Part shown: positions 62,111 through 64,000 of the stretch, piece after piece
Layout: each line of letters begins with the position of its first letter
How positions within the stretch are numbered: the stretch's first letter is position 1
Origin: Sulfurospirillum sp036802865
Lineage (GTDB): Bacteria; Campylobacterota; Campylobacteria; Campylobacterales; Sulfurospirillaceae
Direction: 5' to 3'
Length of the DNA stretch: 64,000 bases
Assembly (NCBI RefSeq): GCF_036802865.1
Contig: NZ_DAIRVK010000004.1
Span: forward strand, 186,001-250,000
The notes under the pieces: generated by a model
The model's database searches: none
Told to the model about the DNA's origin: nothing
The model's input: only the letters and a program-made list of their open reading frames with translations
Program-made: the position numbers and the translations under genes

Positions 62111-62826
62111 ATAAAGAGGCAATTAATAAAGCAAGAGCCGTTTATTACGGGCTCTTTGCCTCACTTTTAACGTTTTTTGATAACGCAAACGATCTTAACG
62201 TCATTCAGAAGACGATTGATGTATTAGCACAAAACCCTTTGGACGAAGAGAGTAAAGTTGCGTTTAGTAATATGCAAAATTTGCTTATTGAAGGAGGCTA
62301 TAATCTTCTTAAAGAGGAGAGCGATACAGTCTTTTTTAGCCCCTATTCAGCGTATATTCCCGTCACAGCTTCCTTTTTTGTTGAAAATAGGGATGATGGT
62401 AAAATGCGTTTGGAGATGGTCAATTATGTGTTCAGTTCCAACTACAGACGTGACAGTGATAAGTTCAAAGAACTTGAAGATCACATCGGTTTCATTGTAC
62501 TTTTTATGCAAAAGATGATCGAAGAAGAGTTGAGTGGTAATGAAAAGAGTGCTCAGCTTGTACGTGAGGTTTTTGTTAACATTCTGAACCCTTTTGTGGA
62601 TGATTTTATTGCTGCATTGTATGCCCATGAAGATAGCCACTTTTATCAAAATTTAGCTGTGATTATGCAGTCTTTCATGGCGCTTGAGCGACTCTATTTG
62701 GATGTAAAAAAACCAGTCAAAACCAACGAAGATGAAGCGCCTAAAATCTTTACCAAAGAGCTTAAAAAAACACGTAAACCGATTACTCCAAGACCAAAGA
62801 AAAATATGGAAGAGTTCGTACTTTAA
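62107..62826 (+). CDS. TorD/DmsD-like molybdoenzyme chaperone
   Basis: 239-residue mostly helical protein of the TorD-type Tat-proofreading chaperone family: ARAVYYGLFASLLTF at the start, and FFVENRDDGKMRLEMVNYV with DHIGFIVLFMQKMIEEE in the family core. Such proteins bind the Tat signal of the molybdoenzyme and help cofactor insertion before export. Its position between the ferredoxin and fdhA supports FdhA as client. The C-terminal tail is Lys/Pro-rich. Confidence 0.83.
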   Translation: MNKEAINKARAVYYGLFASLLTFFDNANDLNVIQKTIDVLAQNPLDEESKVAFSNMQNLLIEGGYNLLKEESDTVFFSPYSAYIPVTASFFVENRDDGKMRLEMVNYVFSSNYRRDSDKFKELEDHIGFIVLFMQKMIEEELSGNEKSAQLVREVFVNILNPFVDDFIAALYAHEDSHFYQNLAVIMQSFMALERLYLDVKKPVKTNEDEAPKIFTKELKKTRKPITPRPKKNMEEFVL

Positions 62827-62829
62827 TCT

Positions 62830-62915
62830 TTACGCCTTTACAGCAAAGCTTTAAAAGCTACGCTAACACTGGGTTTTCCAAGACGGAAAGCCCATGCACC
62901 TTTAGTGCTTTAAGT
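62830..62915 (+). repeat. structured intergenic repeat, copy R4
   Basis: Member inside the fdh operon, starting right after the chaperone stop. It has a variant stem 1 (GCcTTT/AAAaGC), TACGCTAACACTGGG, stem 2 GGGTTTTC/GAAAGCCC (62871-62878, 62886-62893; several compensatory changes) and stem 3 GCAC/GTGC. It may set transcript processing between the chaperone and fdhA. Confidence 0.68.
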
Positions 62916-63041
62916 TCTATTAATATGCTAATTTTGCATAATTAAAATCTTTACATTTAAAGAGGTTGAGCTAAGAAAATCACGGTTTCTTTAGCTCTCT
63001 CTTTGGTGTCCAAAGAGAAATTCTGCAAGGAGAAAATGACC

Positions 63042-63245
63042 ATGCAAGATCAAAGAAGGAGTTTTCTTAAAAAAACTCTGGGCGTAAGTGCAGTCGTAGC
63101 CACTGTTGGTGTTAGCGCAATTGCTAGCGACAAAGGTGCTGCAACAGCAGGGAGTAACGGTGTTGTTAAGGGAAAATCGAAGAAAAAAGAGATTCTCTAT
63201 AAAAAAACAGCCAATTGGGACGCGTATTATCACGCGGCAGTCTAA
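63042..63245 (+). CDS. small Tat-signal protein of formate dehydrogenase regions
   Basis: 67-residue protein with a twin-arginine signal QRRSFLKKTLG followed by an Ala/Val helix and a short basic mature part ending NWDAYYHAAV. It matches the small 'formate dehydrogenase region Tat target' proteins found before fdhA. The role is unknown; it may be a small subunit or assembly factor. ATG 63042 has AAGGAG nine bases upstream; ATG 63036 is the alternative. fdhA starts nine bases after the stop. Confidence 0.83.
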   Translation: MQDQRRSFLKKTLGVSAVVATVGVSAIASDKGAATAGSNGVVKGKSKKKEILYKKTANWDAYYHAAV

Positions 63246-63254
63246 GGAGATTAG

Positions 63255-64000
63255 ATGAGTAAAGAGATGTTAAAAGACGCCTCTTTGCACATGGGACGAC
63301 GATCATTTCTAAAAATGGCGGCGATCGGAGCGAGTTTTGGAGCAACCAGTGCGTTTGCAACCAGCGACTCAATCAGACCAGCTACTGAAGAAGAAGTGAA
63401 AAATCCATTCCCAGGTTCAAAGAAAGTCAAAACCATTTGTAGTATTTGTTCAGCAGGATGCGGAATCATCGCTGAAGTTCAAAACGGTGTTTGGGTACGC
63501 CAAGATGTAGCACAAGATCACCCAATCAGCGAAGGTAGCCATTGTTGTAAGGGCATTGACCAAATTGATTTGGTTAAGAGTTCACAACGTATTAAGTATC
63601 CTCTCAAAAAAGTCGATGGAAAATGGCAACGTATCAGTTGGGATCAAGCCGTTAACGAAATTTCAGACAAGATGCTTAAAATGCGCGCCGAAAATGGTCC
63701 AGATATCGTAGAATTTTTAGGTTCTGCAAAATTCAGCTTGCAACAGGCTTTCTATTTTAGAAAATTTGCTGCAATGTGGGGAACAAACAATATTGACCAC
63801 GTAGCTAGAATTTGACATAGTGCTTCCGTCGCAGGTGCTGCGAATACATTTGGATACGGTGCTATGACACAACAATTTGGTGATGCGGTTAATGCAAAAG
63901 TCATTATGATGATTGGTGCAAACTCAGCCGTTGCAAACCCTATTGGATTTAAACACTTCTTACAAGCAAAAGACAGAGCTGGAACTAAATTGATCGTTGT
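63255..64000 (+). CDS. fdhA: selenocysteine-containing formate dehydrogenase catalytic subunit FdhA (partial)
   Basis: Start of the large molybdo-bis-MGD subunit; the window cuts it at 248 codons. A Tat signal GRRSFLKM (R15-R16) is followed by the [4Fe-4S] ligands ICSICSAGCG and HCCKG (C62, C65, C69 and C97 or C98). Codon 187 is TGA (63813-63815) in the context VARI-U-HSASVAGAA. This is where FdhA enzymes have selenocysteine (family pattern R-x-U-H-S). The frame stays open after it to the window end. selA and selB lie 6-9 kb away. The TGA should not be read as a stop. Confidence 0.93.
63816..63850 (+). promoter_or_regulatory. bacterial SECIS element
   Basis: Just downstream of the TGA, TCGCAG (63829-63834) pairs with CTGCGA (63838-63843) around a GTG loop, with the apex about 20 nt from the TGA. 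The apical GCAGGT resembles the E. coli fdhF SECIS (GCAGGTCTGC), consistent with SelB binding. Confidence 0.7.

Noticed and set aside
63813..63815. TGA as the stop of a short 186-aa fdhA
   Set aside because: The frame continues with FdhA-like sequence, the context is the selenocysteine site, and a SECIS-like hairpin follows.

Overview
The window looks like a chromosome segment of a Campylobacterota (epsilonproteobacterial) respiratory anaerobe or microaerophile, most likely Sulfurospirillum or a close relative. The evidence is the gene content: a NifS-NifU iron-sulfur assembly pair, the periplasmic methylmenaquinol:fumarate reductase set mfrA-mfrB-mfrE, the carboxynorspermidine route to spermidine, compact sensor kinases with a FLRN(I/L)xHELKTP H-box, and a selenocysteine-containing Tat-exported formate dehydrogenase next to selA and selB. 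The genus is inferred from this content and has not been tested by a search. I see no rRNA, tRNA, CRISPR array, insertion sequence or prophage.

Layout. 1-6.4 kb: folE, fliI, nifS-nifU, then moaD-moaE-moeA for molybdenum cofactor, which the formate dehydrogenase at the far end needs. 6.4-13.8 kb: an anion permease, a small CPXCG protein, a Crp-like regulator, an acetyltransferase, a Dyp-type peroxidase, a split ThrE-type exporter, a Rof-like protein, a DedA-like protein and a YajR-like MFS pump. 14-18.3 kb: mltA, rdgB, carboxynorspermidine dehydrogenase, a DsrE-like protein and an SDR. 18.3-21.6 kb: two overlapping AAA/STAND-type ATPases behind a consensus sigma70 promoter flanked by twin operator-like dyads; this is the best candidate for an undescribed system. 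21.6-27.6 kb: a chemoreceptor, nspC, and an M20 peptidase divergent from a YjiH-YjiG pair. 27.7-32 kb: an apparently intact type III restriction-modification system.

32-43.2 kb: an EF-hand protein next to a two-component system, a CheY, a lysine-rich secreted peptide, a transglutaminase-like Tat protein, a MerT-MerP-like pair, a DEAD-box helicase with an RGG tail, a DJ-1/PfpI protein and a second two-component system. 43.3-49.4 kb: a DsbC-like thiol protein, an HD-domain alarmone-hydrolase-like protein, an orphan DUF234 protein, a CDGSH protein, a pirin, a MarR regulator with its YceI target and a PsiE-like membrane protein. 49.8-53.5 kb: mfrABE. 53.6-64 kb: selB-selA, a binding protein/histidine kinase/response regulator cassette, and divergently the fdh operon (multi-cluster ferredoxin, TorD-like chaperone, small Tat protein, fdhA). 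The fdhA reading frame passes through an in-frame TGA followed by a SECIS-like hairpin and runs off the window end.

Two features cross these regions. An ~85-nt intergenic element with three stem-loops occurs in four full copies (about 25.0, 45.5, 47.6 and 62.8 kb) plus a fragment near 53.6 kb, and its stems carry compensatory changes, so it looks like a structured RNA or REP-like family. A short CTTTACATGTAAAGG-type palindrome recurs with its 3' arm serving as the ribosome-binding site of unrelated genes.
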